From assembly GCA_046589965.1 (NCBI GenBank), contig JBKJVF010000231.1:1-21704 (forward strand): a stretch of 21,704 nucleotides of DNA, written 5' to 3'. Positions 1-7,658 of the stretch are shown here, piece after piece (within the stretch, counting starts at the first letter, position 1; each line of letters starts with the position of its first letter). The DNA comes from JAJNPS01 sp046589965. GTDB taxonomy: Bacteria > Pseudomonadota > Alphaproteobacteria > Rhodobacterales > Rhodobacteraceae. A program made the position numbers and the translations under genes. The notes under the pieces were generated by a model. It ran no database searches. It saw nothing but the letters and a program-made list of their open reading frames with translations, and had not been told where the DNA came from.

Positions 1-1365
1 GTGAAACTGGATGCCCGGATCGGCGCAGGCCCAGGCGGCGTGGCCGACCTGATCCCAAAGGTCGCGCGCTTTGATGGTTTTTGCGGTCTTGCCATCCGTG
101 CGGCGGATCAAGGCCCAGTCGGCATCGTCTTTGACAGCCTGCAGGAAGGCATCCGTCACGCGGACCGAATTGTTGGAGTTTTGGCCCGACACGGTGATGT
201 AAGCCTCGGAATCCCAATCGACGTCATAGGTGGGAAACTCGATCGCGGTGAACCCCTGACGCGCATATTGCAGGATGCGGTTCGTATAGGTGTCCGGGAT
301 CATCGCCTTTTTCGCCGCCTTGACGGCCGTTTTCAAGGCTGCGTTCTTGGCAGGATCGGTGGCATCGGCCATCGAGCCATCCCAGGATTTGATCGCGGCA
401 AAGATGTCGTTCAGGCGCAGTTCATGCGCCTTGGACCCTGCCACAAGGCTTGCGACCTTTTGTTCTTCGATGACCTTCCAGTTCACGAAGGCCTCGACGT
501 CGGGGTGATCCATGTCGATGATCACCATCTTGGCGGCGCGGCGAGTGGTGCCGCCCGATTTGATCGCCCCTGCGGCACGGTCGCCGATTTTGAGGAAACC
601 CATCAGGCCGGATGACTTGCCACCGCCCGACAGCTTTTCACCCTCACCGCGCAGCGATGAAAAGTTGGTGCCAGTGCCTGAGCCATATTTGAACAGCCGC
701 GCCTCGCGCACCCAGAGGTCCATGATGCCGCCATCGCCCACCAGGTCATCCTTGACCGACTGGATGAAGCAGGCATGGGGCTGGGGGTGTTCGTAGGCAG
801 AGGTCGATTTTGTCAGCACGCCGGTCTTGTGGTCGACGTAAAAGTGGCCCTGCGCCGGGCCATCGACACCATAGGCCCAATGCAGGCCCGTGTTGAACCA
901 TTGCGGGCTGTTGGGTGCCGCCATCTGGCGCGCCAACATGAAGCGCATTTCGTCGTAATAGGCGCGGGCGTCGGATTCGGTGGTGAAATAGCCACCCTTC
1001 CAACCCCAGTAGGCCCAAGCGCCCGCCAAACGGTCAAAGACCTGCTTGGCCGATGTCTCGCCGACATTACGCTCGGCCGGGGGCAGTTTGGCCATCGCGT
1101 CTTCGTCGGGAATAGACCGCCACAGGAATTCAGGCATCCCCTTTTCGCGAACCTTCTTGAGGCGGGCCGGAACGCCAGCCTTGCGAAAGTACTTCTGCGC
1201 CAGAACGTCGGACGCGACCTGGCTCCAGCCTTCCGGCACCTCGACAGCATCGTTGCGAAACACGACCGTCCCGTCTGGATTGCGAATCTCCGACACCGTG
1301 GTGGTGAACGCCATCGTGCCATACGCACCGGTGGATTCTGCCGTGAACTTCCGCTCGATCTTCAT
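1..1365 (-). CDS. nrdJ: Vitamin B12-dependent (class II) ribonucleotide reductase, N-terminal part, cut by window edge
   Basis: Translating the minus strand from an ATG at 1365 gives an open frame of 455 codons that runs off the window. It starts MKIERKFT and has the class II reductase features: a HACFIQSV segment with a likely redox Cys near residue 199, a KYGSGTGTN segment at about 226-234, and GDRAAGAIKSGGTTRRAAKM followed by DMDHPDVEAF. The large adenosylcobalamin-dependent enzymes of alphaproteobacteria are about 1,200 residues, so the active-site NxC/E region and the C-terminal cysteines lie outside the window. The enzyme reduces ribonucleotides to deoxyribonucleotides with or without oxygen. 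The upstream sequence AAAAAGGAACAGGGGCAG supplies a purine-rich ribosome site. NrdR-like boxes lie about 180-210 bases upstream. The family assignment is very secure; the symbol nrdJ follows common usage. Confidence 0.96.
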   Translation of the reverse strand, partial: MKIERKFTAESTGAYGTMAFTTTVSEIRNPDGTVVFRNDAVEVPEGWSQVASDVLAQKYFRKAGVPARLKKVREKGMPEFLWRSIPDEDAMAKLPPAERNVGETSAKQVFDRLAGAWAYWGWKGGYFTTESDARAYYDEMRFMLARQMAAPNSPQWFNTGLHWAYGVDGPAQGHFYVDHKTGVLTKSTSAYEHPQPHACFIQSVKDDLVGDGGIMDLWVREARLFKYGSGTGTNFSSLRGEGEKLSGGGKSSGLMGFLKIGDRAAGAIKSGGTTRRAAKMVIIDMDHPDVEAFVNWKVIEEQKVASLVAGSKAHELRLNDIFAAIKSWDGSMADATDPAKNAALKTAVKAAKKAMIPDTYTNRILQYARQGFTAIEFPTYDVDWDSEAYITVSGQNSNNSVRVTDAFLQAVKDDADWALIRRTDGKTAKTIKARDLWDQVGHAAWACADPGIQFH

Positions 1366-1785
1366 CTGCCCCTGTTCCTTTTTCCTTTGCCAGCCGAGGA
1401 TTTGACCCTGGTCTGGAGCGCTTGAGTCTTCAAATTGACAACAAGGACAGCGATACGTGCCTCGCCCGCGACTTCGGGCAAGGCGGCAATGCCGTTGACG
1501 GCACCTTTATGTAATCACTTGTCACCTGCCGGCCCCGCCTGTTCTTACATCTAGACCTTACAACTACATCTAGTGTTCCGGCGGACAGCGTCATCAAATT
1601 GAAGTATTTCTCAGGCTCAATCAAACCATATTTTTGCACGATGGCAGATTTTCTTGCTTGACGTTGCTAAGACGCTTCGCCCCAGGGGCAGGCCCGACAA
1701 AGCGCGGTTGAACCTGCGGTTGTGGGTGGCCAAGCTGCGCGTTTCGCGAAAATCTGAACGGCCACCGCGCCTTGCAGGCCCGGTT
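1366..1785. other. Intergenic region upstream of nrdJ and downstream of a DMT transporter gene
   Basis: This 420-base stretch holds no convincing gene. The part nearest nrdJ (about 1430-1670) is clearly more A+T-rich than its surroundings, as expected for a long promoter and leader, and contains the paired TACATCTAG sites annotated separately. The part nearest the transporter gene is GC-rich and holds a 10-bp palindrome TTTCGCGAAA at 1742-1751 and a short GCCCC/GGGGC inverted repeat near 1680, but no U-tailed terminator. A 69-codon minus-strand frame at 1430-1639 has no recognisable motif and covers the presumed promoter, so I do not call it. I saw no cobalamin riboswitch B12-box in the leader. 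Confidence 0.6.
1542..1576 (-). promoter_or_regulatory. Two NrdR-box-like sites upstream of nrdJ
   Basis: On the minus strand ACACTAGATGTAGTTG (1576-1561) matches the NrdR consensus acaCWAtATaTWgtgt at about 12 of 16 positions. A second, weaker copy GGTCTAGATGTAAGAA (1557-1542) shares the core CTAGATGTA. The shared core sits 19 bp apart. NrdR is the ATP/dATP-sensing repressor of ribonucleotide reductase genes and usually binds two boxes in tandem. A weak TTGATG element at about 1592-1597 could be the -35 of the same promoter, which would place the boxes near the -10. The 19-bp phasing is shorter than the roughly 31 bp I know best, so the assignment is likely but not certain. Confidence 0.6.
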
Positions 1786-2709
1786 TCAGGCGTCCGGTGA
1801 GGGGTTCGCCGCCGTCTTGGCCGAATCCCGGGGTGGTCGGTTGACCAAAACAATCCCCACGGCGACCAGAACCGCGCCCACCGCAAGCATCCAAGTGATC
1901 GATTCTTGAAAGAACACCGCACCGATCAGCAGCGAGAAAACCGGGGTCAGGAACGAAAAACTGGCGACCGTGGAGGCCGGATAGATGGAAAAAAGCCACA
2001 GCCATGTGATGAACCCGCCCGTCACCACGATCGAGGCCTGCACCACAAGCCAGAAGATATGGACCGCTTGCAGATCGCGGATCAGCGGTCCGAACAGCGG
2101 CGATAAGACAAGCAGGATCGGGGCCGATACCAGCACCATCCAGAAAAGTTGCCGCTCCGGCCCCTCGTCGCGCATCACCGGACGGCGCGCCAGAAATGCG
2201 GTTGCCGCCCACCCGACTGCGGCGGCTAGCGCGCAAAGATCGCCGGCAAGGCTGCCCGTGCCCCCGCCGATGCTGGTCAGGATCGCCAGGGCGGTGCCGG
2301 CAAAGGCAAACATCAGACCCAGGGCCTTGACCGGGGTGATCCGTTCGTCCGGCAGCCCGACATGCGCCATCAGCGCAAACCAGACCGGCATGGAATAGAA
2401 GATGACCGACGCCTTGCCGACAGTGGTCAGATCAAGGGCGAGGAACAAGAACATGAATTCGGCCGCGAAGGCCGCACCCATCAAGATGCCGGGGCCCGCC
2501 ACCGCACGGCTGAGCCGGGGCGGACGACCACGAAACCACATCCAGCCACCGACGAACAGAACGGCCAGCGCCGACCGGAGGCCCGCGAAAAAGACCGGCT
2601 GCAGGCCGACGTTCACCACCTTGATGATGACCTGGTTGACCGCAAACAAAAGCATGACCGCCAGAAGGATGCCGAGGCCCTGCGCGTCGAGACTGGGTTT
2701 GCGGGGCAT
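1786..2709 (-). CDS. EamA/DMT-superfamily transporter
   Basis: The product is about 307 residues beginning MPRKPSLDAQGLGILLAV, with roughly ten hydrophobic segments arranged as two repeated EamA halves. Typical EamA features are visible: FAVNQVIIKVV in helix 1, a TTVGKASVIFYSMPVWFAL segment at the end of the first half, and ASTVASFSFLTPVFSLLIGAVFFQESITW near the end of the second. The frame is open further upstream to 2910, but the ATG at 2709 has AGGAC about eight bases before it and starts directly ahead of the first helix, so I chose it. EamA proteins are inner-membrane exporters or importers of small metabolites; the substrate cannot be read from sequence. The gene is divergent from the DUF533 gene and may have its own promoter in 2710-2858. 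Confidence 0.88.
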   Translation of the reverse strand: MPRKPSLDAQGLGILLAVMLLFAVNQVIIKVVNVGLQPVFFAGLRSALAVLFVGGWMWFRGRPPRLSRAVAGPGILMGAAFAAEFMFLFLALDLTTVGKASVIFYSMPVWFALMAHVGLPDERITPVKALGLMFAFAGTALAILTSIGGGTGSLAGDLCALAAAVGWAATAFLARRPVMRDEGPERQLFWMVLVSAPILLVLSPLFGPLIRDLQAVHIFWLVVQASIVVTGGFITWLWLFSIYPASTVASFSFLTPVFSLLIGAVFFQESITWMLAVGAVLVAVGIVLVNRPPRDSAKTAANPSPDA

Positions 2710-2766
2710 ATGTCGCGGTCCTGATTGGCTGTGCGACAGCGATACGCCAACGGATGACCGCCTACC

Positions 2767-2812
2767 ATCACCCTTTTGCTTTGACCGGATGCAGCATCCG
2801 GACAAGGGTGAT
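2767..2812. repeat. Nested inverted repeat (two-tier hairpin) between divergent genes
   Basis: The outer arms ATCACCCTT (2767-2775) and AAGGGTGAT (2804-2812) are perfect 9-bp complements. Inside them CCGGATGC (2785-2792) and GCATCCGG (2794-2801) form a perfect 8-bp inverted repeat around a single A. The two tiers are separated by nine bases (TTGCTTTGA) on one side and two (AC) on the other. As RNA this could form a stem with an asymmetric internal loop on either strand; as DNA the inner 17 bp could be an operator. It lies 46 bases before the DUF533 ATG and 57 bases before the divergent transporter ATG, so a terminator role is unlikely. Function is unknown. Confidence 0.7.
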
Positions 2813-2858
2813 CGGGTCCGCCACAGGGCACGGACGAGCCACAGTTGAGGAGAGTAAA

Positions 2859-3752
2859 ATGAGTCTCGGAAAGACATTGCTGAAGGTCGCGATCGGCATT
2901 GCCGTGGCAAGGGGCGTCAGCGCCTTGACGAAAAAGGGCCTTGGCGGCGGCGGCGCGGAGCCGGCCTCGCCCGGCACCGGTGCGCGCTATGACGGCGGCA
3001 AGTCGACAGGGCTTGAGGATGTGTTTTCCGACGCCATGGGCAACAAAAGGACGCCGCAACCGACCTCGCAGGCAGGGACTGGCCGCAGCATTGATGATTT
3101 TCTGGGCAACCTGACCGGCAATTCGGGGCAGACGCCGCGCACCACAACCCGCGCGAATGCCCCCGCCGGTGGATTGGAAGACATTCTGGGCGGGCTTCTG
3201 GGCGGCAAGGCTGCGGGTGGGGCGACGACCGGGGGCAGCACCAGCGGCGGGTTTGGTGATCTTCTGGGCAGTCTTCTGGGGGCAAAGCCCGAGGGTCAGA
3301 CGCTGCCCGAACCCGGCGGTTTTGGCAGTGGCACCGCCGCCGACGACGCCATGGCGCAAGGCCGCGCCAGGGGACCGATGCAGTCCACCACCCGCAATGA
3401 GGATCTGGCCGGTGCGCTGATCCTGCGCGCGATGGTCCAGGCGGCCAAATGCGACGGCGACCTTGATGCGGGGGAAAAGACGAAACTGTTCAAGAACATG
3501 GGCGACGCCTCGCCGGAAGAAGTGGCCTTTGTGAAGGCAGAGCTTGACCGGCCTGTCGATATCGACGGTCTGGCGCGCCAGGTGCCGAACGGCATGGAGG
3601 AACAGGTTTACGCGATGTCGCTGCTGGCGATCAATCTCGATAACCAGACCGAGGCGCAATACCTGCACAACCTGGCAGCAGCGCTGGAACTGAACCACAA
3701 CGAGGTCAACGCGCTGCACGACAAGGCGGGCGCGCCCCGGCTTTATCGCTAG
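2859..3752 (+). CDS. DUF533 family protein (YebE-like) with Gly-rich repeated N-terminal region
   Basis: The 297-residue product starts at an ATG with an excellent GAGGAG ribosome site. A short hydrophobic stretch (about residues 5-22, TLLKVAIGIAVARGVSAL) precedes a long low-complexity Gly/Thr/Pro region. Four similar short units occur there: LEDVFSDAMGN near 52, IDDFLGNLTGN near 78, LEDILGGLLGG near 106 and FGDLLGSLLGA near 132. The C-terminal part (about 180-290), with LILRAMVQAAKCDGDLDAGEKTKLF and YAMSLLAINLDNQTEAQYLHNLA, matches the DUF533/TerB-like helical domain of E. coli YebE, whose function is unknown; the DGDLDAGE segment resembles the acidic TerB metal-binding region. The gene stands alone, divergent from the transporter upstream, with hairpins on both sides. 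Confidence 0.88.
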   Translation: MSLGKTLLKVAIGIAVARGVSALTKKGLGGGGAEPASPGTGARYDGGKSTGLEDVFSDAMGNKRTPQPTSQAGTGRSIDDFLGNLTGNSGQTPRTTTRANAPAGGLEDILGGLLGGKAAGGATTGGSTSGGFGDLLGSLLGAKPEGQTLPEPGGFGSGTAADDAMAQGRARGPMQSTTRNEDLAGALILRAMVQAAKCDGDLDAGEKTKLFKNMGDASPEEVAFVKAELDRPVDIDGLARQVPNGMEEQVYAMSLLAINLDNQTEAQYLHNLAAALELNHNEVNALHDKAGAPRLYR

Positions 3753-3760
3753 GCAAGGAC

Positions 3761-3793
3761 GGCGGATGCCGGCGGTGTTCCCCGGCATCCGTC
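3761..3793 (+). terminator. Strong hairpin just after the DUF533 gene, terminator-like but without U-tract
   Basis: CGGATGCCGG (3763-3772) and CCGGCATCCG (3782-3791) are perfect 10-bp complements around a nine-base loop, and the stem extends by one G-U and one G-C pair. It begins eight bases after the DUF533 stop codon, where a transcript end is expected. The following bases (TCAAAACGC) lack a run of T, so it may act as a 3'-end stabiliser or need Rho. Its stem shares the GGATGC/GCATCC core with the hairpin before the same gene. Confidence 0.55.
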
Positions 3794-3871
3794 AAAACGC
3801 AGATGGTCGGGCCTTTAGTTCCCGATCTGGCCGCTGTATCCGGGGGGCCAGCGAAACCATCGGAAAACCTG

Positions 3872-4777
3872 ATGACCCCCGAAGACAGACGCGCCCAAAA
3901 CCTGCGCGGCATCCTGATGATGGCGCTGGCGATGGCAGGCTTTGCGGTCGAAGACGCGTTGATCAAGTTGGCCAGCGTGACCGTGCCAGTCGGTCAGGTC
4001 TCGTTGATCATCGGGGGCGTCGGATGTCTGGTGTTTGGTCTCTGGGCGATCCGTCAAGGCCACCGCGTTTTTTCCCGCAGCAGCTTTAGCGGTCCCGTGA
4101 TCGGCCGCACCCTGGCCGAGATGGTGGGATCGGGCGGGATCCTGATGGGGCTGGCGCTTGCCCCCCTGTCTTTGGTGTCTGCGATCTTGCAAGCGTCGCC
4201 CATCATGGTGGTGGCCGCCGCCGCGCTCTTTCTGGGCGAAGAGGTCGGCTGGCGGCGCTGGACGGCGATCCTGGTCGGTTTCGGCGGCGTTCTCTTGATC
4301 ATCAAGCCGGGGTCAGCTGCGTTTGATCCCAATGTGTTATGGGCGGTTGTCGGGGTCATCGGCATGTCCGCCCGCGACATCTTTTCGCGTCGCATGGACC
4401 CCGGTGTGCCAACCACTGTTGTCGCCACGCTGGGCTATAGCGGGGTGATTGTGCTGTCCATCGGCATGGTGGCTGCCGCCGGGGGTCCGGTCATGCCGGG
4501 GCCTGTGGCCTGGGCGCAAATCGTCGCCGCCACATTGATCGGACTGGTCGCCTATTGGGCGATCATCGAGGCGACGCGGGCGGGCGATGTGTCGGTCATC
4601 ACGCCGTTTCGTTACACGCGCCTGATATTCGCGCTGGGGCTGGGCTTCATGCTCTTTGGCGAACGGCCCGATGCGCAGACGATGTTTGGGGCGTCCCTGG
4701 TGATCGGATCGGGACTTTACACGCTTTACCGCGAGCGCCGTCGCAAGGTAGAAGGCCACAAAACCGCAAACGGCTGA
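3872..4777 (+). CDS. EamA/DMT-superfamily transporter upstream of eno
   Basis: The product is about 301 residues from MTPEDRRAQNLRGILMMAL, with ten predicted membrane segments in two EamA repeats. Visible family features include AMAGFAVEDALIKLA in helix 1, ILMGLALAPLSLVSAILQASPIMVVAAAALFLGEEVGWRRW at the end of the first half and VSVITPFRYTRLIFALGLGFMLFGERPD in the second. It is a different subgroup from the transporter at 1786-2709. An in-frame ATG at 3803 would add 23 non-hydrophobic residues with no ribosome site; the ATG at 3872 also has only a weak purine stretch (GGAAAA), so the start is likely rather than certain. Only 20 bases separate the stop from eno, so the two may be cotranscribed. 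The substrate is unknown. Confidence 0.87.
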   Translation: MTPEDRRAQNLRGILMMALAMAGFAVEDALIKLASVTVPVGQVSLIIGGVGCLVFGLWAIRQGHRVFSRSSFSGPVIGRTLAEMVGSGGILMGLALAPLSLVSAILQASPIMVVAAAALFLGEEVGWRRWTAILVGFGGVLLIIKPGSAAFDPNVLWAVVGVIGMSARDIFSRRMDPGVPTTVVATLGYSGVIVLSIGMVAAAGGPVMPGPVAWAQIVAATLIGLVAYWAIIEATRAGDVSVITPFRYTRLIFALGLGFMLFGERPDAQTMFGASLVIGSGLYTLYRERRRKVEGHKTANG

Positions 4778-4797
4778 ACAGTGCAAGGAACCCGACC

Positions 4798-6075
4798 ATG
4801 AGCACCATCATCGACATCCACGCCCGCGAAATTCTCGACAGCCGCGGCAATCCGACCATCGAAGTGGACGTTCATCTGGAAGGCGGGGCCATGGGCCGCG
4901 CGGCGGTCCCATCCGGCGCCTCGACCGGCGCGCATGAGGCGGTGGAGCGTCGCGACGGCGACAAGAAACGCTATATGGGCAAGGGCGTGCTGGAGGCTGT
5001 TGCGGCTGTCAACGGCGAGATTGCCGAGGAAATCGTCGGGTTTGACGCCACCGAGCAGGTCGGCATCGACCGCACGATGATCGAAATGGACGGCACCCAC
5101 AACAAGGGCCGTCTTGGGGCCAACGCCATCCTTGGTGTGTCACTGGCAGTGGCCAAGGCGGCCGCGGAATTCTCGGGCCAGCCGCTTTACCGCTATGTCG
5201 GCGGGACCTCGGCGCGGATCCTTCCGGTGCCGATGATGAACATCATCAATGGCGGCCAGCATGCCGACAATCCCATCGACATCCAGGAATTCATGATCAT
5301 GCCGGTCGCGGCAGAGAACATCCGCGAGGCTGTGCGGATGGGGTCGGAGGTGTTTCACACGCTGAAAAAAGAGCTGTCCGCAGCCGGTCACAACACCGGG
5401 ATCGGCGACGAGGGCGGCTTTGCCCCCAACCTGAAGTCCGCGCGTGAGGCGCTTGATTTCATTTTGAAATCCATTGAAAAGGCGGGCTACAAGCCGGGCG
5501 AAGACATCTATCTGGCGCTGGATTGCGCGGCGACCGAATACTTCAAAGGCGGGCGCTATGAGATGGAAGGCGAAGGCAAATCGCTGTCCATCGAGGAAAA
5601 CGTCGATTTCTTGATCGGCCTTGCTGCCGACTACCCGATCATTTCGATCGAGGATGGCTGTTCGGAGGATGACTGGGCGGGCTGGAAACTCTTGACCGAC
5701 AAGATCGGCCACAAGTTGCAACTGGTCGGCGACGATCTGTTTGTGACCAACCCCAAGCGTCTGGCACAAGGTATCGCGGACGGTTGCGCCAATTCCATGC
5801 TGGTCAAGGTCAACCAGATCGGCACGCTGACCGAAACGCTGGCGGCCGTCGATATGGCGCACCGGGCGGGTTACACGAACGTCATGTCCCACCGTTCGGG
5901 CGAGACCGAGGACAGCACGATCGCCGATCTTGCGGTGGCCACGAACTGCGGACAGATCAAGACCGGGTCGCTGTCGCGGTCCGACCGTCTGGCCAAGTAT
6001 AACCAGTTGATCCGTATCGAGGAAATGCTTGGCGAGACGGCGGAATATGCCGGGCGTGGCATTCTGCGCGGGTAG
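4798..6075 (+). CDS. eno: Enolase (phosphopyruvate hydratase)
   Basis: Enolase converts 2-phosphoglycerate to phosphoenolpyruvate in glycolysis and the reverse in gluconeogenesis, in the cytoplasm. The 425-residue product has the usual bacterial length and all key residues: SGASTGAHEA in the mobile loop near 39-48, the general acid/base pair Glu205 (GDEGG) and Lys337 within the signature LVKVNQIGTLTET, and the Mg2+ ligands Asp242, Glu285 (SIEDG) and Asp312 (VGDDL). SHRSGETEDSTIADLAV follows at about 364-380. The ATG at 4798 has AAGGAA eight bases upstream. In many alphaproteobacteria eno lies close to ftsB-pdhABC; here it is about 10 kb away. It is convergent with the FAD oxidoreductase gene, 27 bases beyond, with no clear terminator between them. 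Confidence 0.99.
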   Translation: MSTIIDIHAREILDSRGNPTIEVDVHLEGGAMGRAAVPSGASTGAHEAVERRDGDKKRYMGKGVLEAVAAVNGEIAEEIVGFDATEQVGIDRTMIEMDGTHNKGRLGANAILGVSLAVAKAAAEFSGQPLYRYVGGTSARILPVPMMNIINGGQHADNPIDIQEFMIMPVAAENIREAVRMGSEVFHTLKKELSAAGHNTGIGDEGGFAPNLKSAREALDFILKSIEKAGYKPGEDIYLALDCAATEYFKGGRYEMEGEGKSLSIEENVDFLIGLAADYPIISIEDGCSEDDWAGWKLLTDKIGHKLQLVGDDLFVTNPKRLAQGIADGCANSMLVKVNQIGTLTETLAAVDMAHRAGYTNVMSHRSGETEDSTIADLAVATNCGQIKTGSLSRSDRLAKYNQLIRIEEMLGETAEYAGRGILRG

Positions 6076-6102
6076 GCTTCACGGATCGGCGGCACCGCGC
6101 GG

Positions 6103-7167
6103 TCAAGCAAACCGGTCGGGGCGATAGGGGGCAAGCCACGGGCTTGGCCCCTGCCCCAGCACCTCGTCCGCGACAAGTTCGCCCATCAGCGCCGCCAGCG
6201 TCACCCCCGAATGCATCACCGCGACGGTCAGCCCGGGGGCGACTTGCCCCACGGCTGGCAAGCCATCGGCCGGCATGGGGCGCATCGCTTGGGTCACGCG
6301 CGACCAGCGCAGGTCATGACCGGGCAACAGCGACGCTGTCCGGACAAGCGCATCGTTGGCCAGATGTCCCGGTGTCGCCACCAAGGTTTCGCTGTCGTCC
6401 GACTGGTGGGACACGACGGCCGGGATCAGCAGACGGCCCGCTGCATCCTGGCGCATCTCCCCTTCCGGCCTGACGAGGATGTGGTGGATGACGGGCGGCA
6501 GGCTTTGGGTGTGCAAAAGGACAGCGACACGGCGCAGCATCGGCAGTGTGACGCCCATGGGGGCAAGCAGGGCTTCGGTCGCGGTGCCTGTGGCAAGGAT
6601 GACGTGGTCGGCAAAGACCGGGCCCTGATCGGTGAGGACACCGATCACCCCGGCATCGGACTGCGCAAAGCCGCTGACGCGGGTGCCGGTCCAAAGCTGC
6701 GCGCCATCATCAGCGGCGGCAGCGAGCAGGCGAGTGGATTGTGCGGCAGCGTCGACGGCGGCCTCGGCCGGGAACAACAGGCTGCGGTCGGGGGGCGTCG
6801 CGACCTCAGGCTCCAACTGGCGAAATTCGCGGCGGTCCACCTCGCGCACCGGATAGCCGAGCGCGCCCAAAGTGGCGGCCATGGCGTCGAACTTGTCGCC
6901 CGTCTCTTCCCACCACAGGGTGCCGGTCCATCGCACGACGTCGGCAACAGGACCAAGGCGCGACCAGGCGGCGATGGCCTCGACGCGAAGACGGTGATGG
7001 ACGGGGTCGTGGAAAAAGCTGGCATTGATCCAGCCAAAACTGTTGCCCGAGGCCAGGGTGGCCGGGGCCGTCGCCTCCAGCACGGTGACGCGCGCCCTTG
7101 GGGCGAGGCGATGGGCAATGGCCGACCCGATGATGCCTGCGCCGACGATGAGGATATGTGGTTTCAT
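6103..7167 (-). CDS. FAD-dependent oxidoreductase, DAO (glycine/D-amino acid oxidase-like) family
   Basis: The 354-residue protein opens with MKPHILIVGAGIIGSAIAHRL, a Rossmann FAD/NAD-binding GxGxxG (residues 9-14), followed by the acidic end of beta-2 (TVLEA). A SGNSFGWINASFF segment follows, resembling the FAD-contacting region of DAO-type oxidases. The middle has ADHVILATGTATEALL, typical of the second FAD-binding segment, and the C-terminus has LPAVGQVAPGLTVAVMHSGVTLAALMGELVADEVLG, the closing flavin-binding motif of this family. It probably oxidises a small amine or amino acid, but nothing in the sequence or context identifies the substrate. The start has AGG about nine bases upstream. 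The gene stands alone, convergent with eno and divergent from the cupin gene; the 64-base gap between those two starts must hold both promoters. Confidence 0.88.
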   Translation of the reverse strand: MKPHILIVGAGIIGSAIAHRLAPRARVTVLEATAPATLASGNSFGWINASFFHDPVHHRLRVEAIAAWSRLGPVADVVRWTGTLWWEETGDKFDAMAATLGALGYPVREVDRREFRQLEPEVATPPDRSLLFPAEAAVDAAAQSTRLLAAAADDGAQLWTGTRVSGFAQSDAGVIGVLTDQGPVFADHVILATGTATEALLAPMGVTLPMLRRVAVLLHTQSLPPVIHHILVRPEGEMRQDAAGRLLIPAVVSHQSDDSETLVATPGHLANDALVRTASLLPGHDLRWSRVTQAMRPMPADGLPAVGQVAPGLTVAVMHSGVTLAALMGELVADEVLGQGPSPWLAPYRPDRFA

Positions 7168-7231
7168 GGCGGCAGCCTGCCAGAGGGTCGAGGGACTGGA
7201 AAGCCCTTTGGGTCTGACTTAGGCTGATGAC

Positions 7232-7657
7232 ATGGATGCCGATGCGATCATCGCCAAACTGGGGCTTGCCCCGCACCCCGAAGGCGGGTGGTACCGACAG
7301 ACCTGGGTTGGACCGCTGGTCGCTGGCCGGGCGTCGGGGACGGCGATCCATTTCCTGCTGAAGGCAGGCGAGCGCAGCCATTGGCACCGGGTCGACGCCG
7401 ATGAGATCTGGCTGTGGCATGCCGGTGCGCCGCTGGTCCTGTCACTGGCAGAGGACGACGTGCGCGCTAGGGCCGTGCGGCTGGGCCCCGATGTTCTGGG
7501 GGGCGAGATGCCGCAAGTCGTGGTGCCATCCGGCTGGTGGCAGGCGGCGCAAAGCACCGGCGACTGGACGCTGGTGAGCTGCACTGTCAGCCCGGGGTTC
7601 CAATTCGACGGCTTTGAATTGGCGCCGGCGGGGTTCGACATCCCCACGGGCGCCTGA
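7232..7657 (+). CDS. Cupin_5 (DUF985) family protein
   Basis: The 141-residue product has the hallmarks of the small DUF985/cupin_5 beta-barrel: LGLAPHPEGGWYRQTW at residues 9-24, AIHFLLKAGERSHWHRVDADEIWLWHAG at about 38-65, and VVPSGWWQAAQSTGDWTLVSCTVSPGFQFDGFELAP at the end. The conserved HWHR and the following Glu resemble the metal-binding site of cupins. The biochemical role of the family is not established, though sugar epimerase-like folds are related. Only one base separates its stop from the desaturase ATG, so the two are almost certainly translated from one transcript. The ribosome site is weak (TAGG ten bases before ATG). Confidence 0.87.
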   Translation: MDADAIIAKLGLAPHPEGGWYRQTWVGPLVAGRASGTAIHFLLKAGERSHWHRVDADEIWLWHAGAPLVLSLAEDDVRARAVRLGPDVLGGEMPQVVVPSGWWQAAQSTGDWTLVSCTVSPGFQFDGFELAPAGFDIPTGA

Positions 7658-7658
7658 G

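Noticed and set aside
1366..1620. Possible cobalamin riboswitch before the B12-dependent reductase gene
   Set aside because: I found no GCCACTG-type B12 box or matching fold in the leader.
1430..1639. 69-codon minus-strand frame in the nrdJ upstream gap
   Set aside because: No ribosome site or motif, and it covers the NrdR-like boxes and presumed promoter.
6211..7227. 338-codon plus-strand frame opposite the FAD oxidoreductase
   Set aside because: The minus-strand protein has clear FAD motifs; this frame is its Gly/Arg/His-rich shadow.
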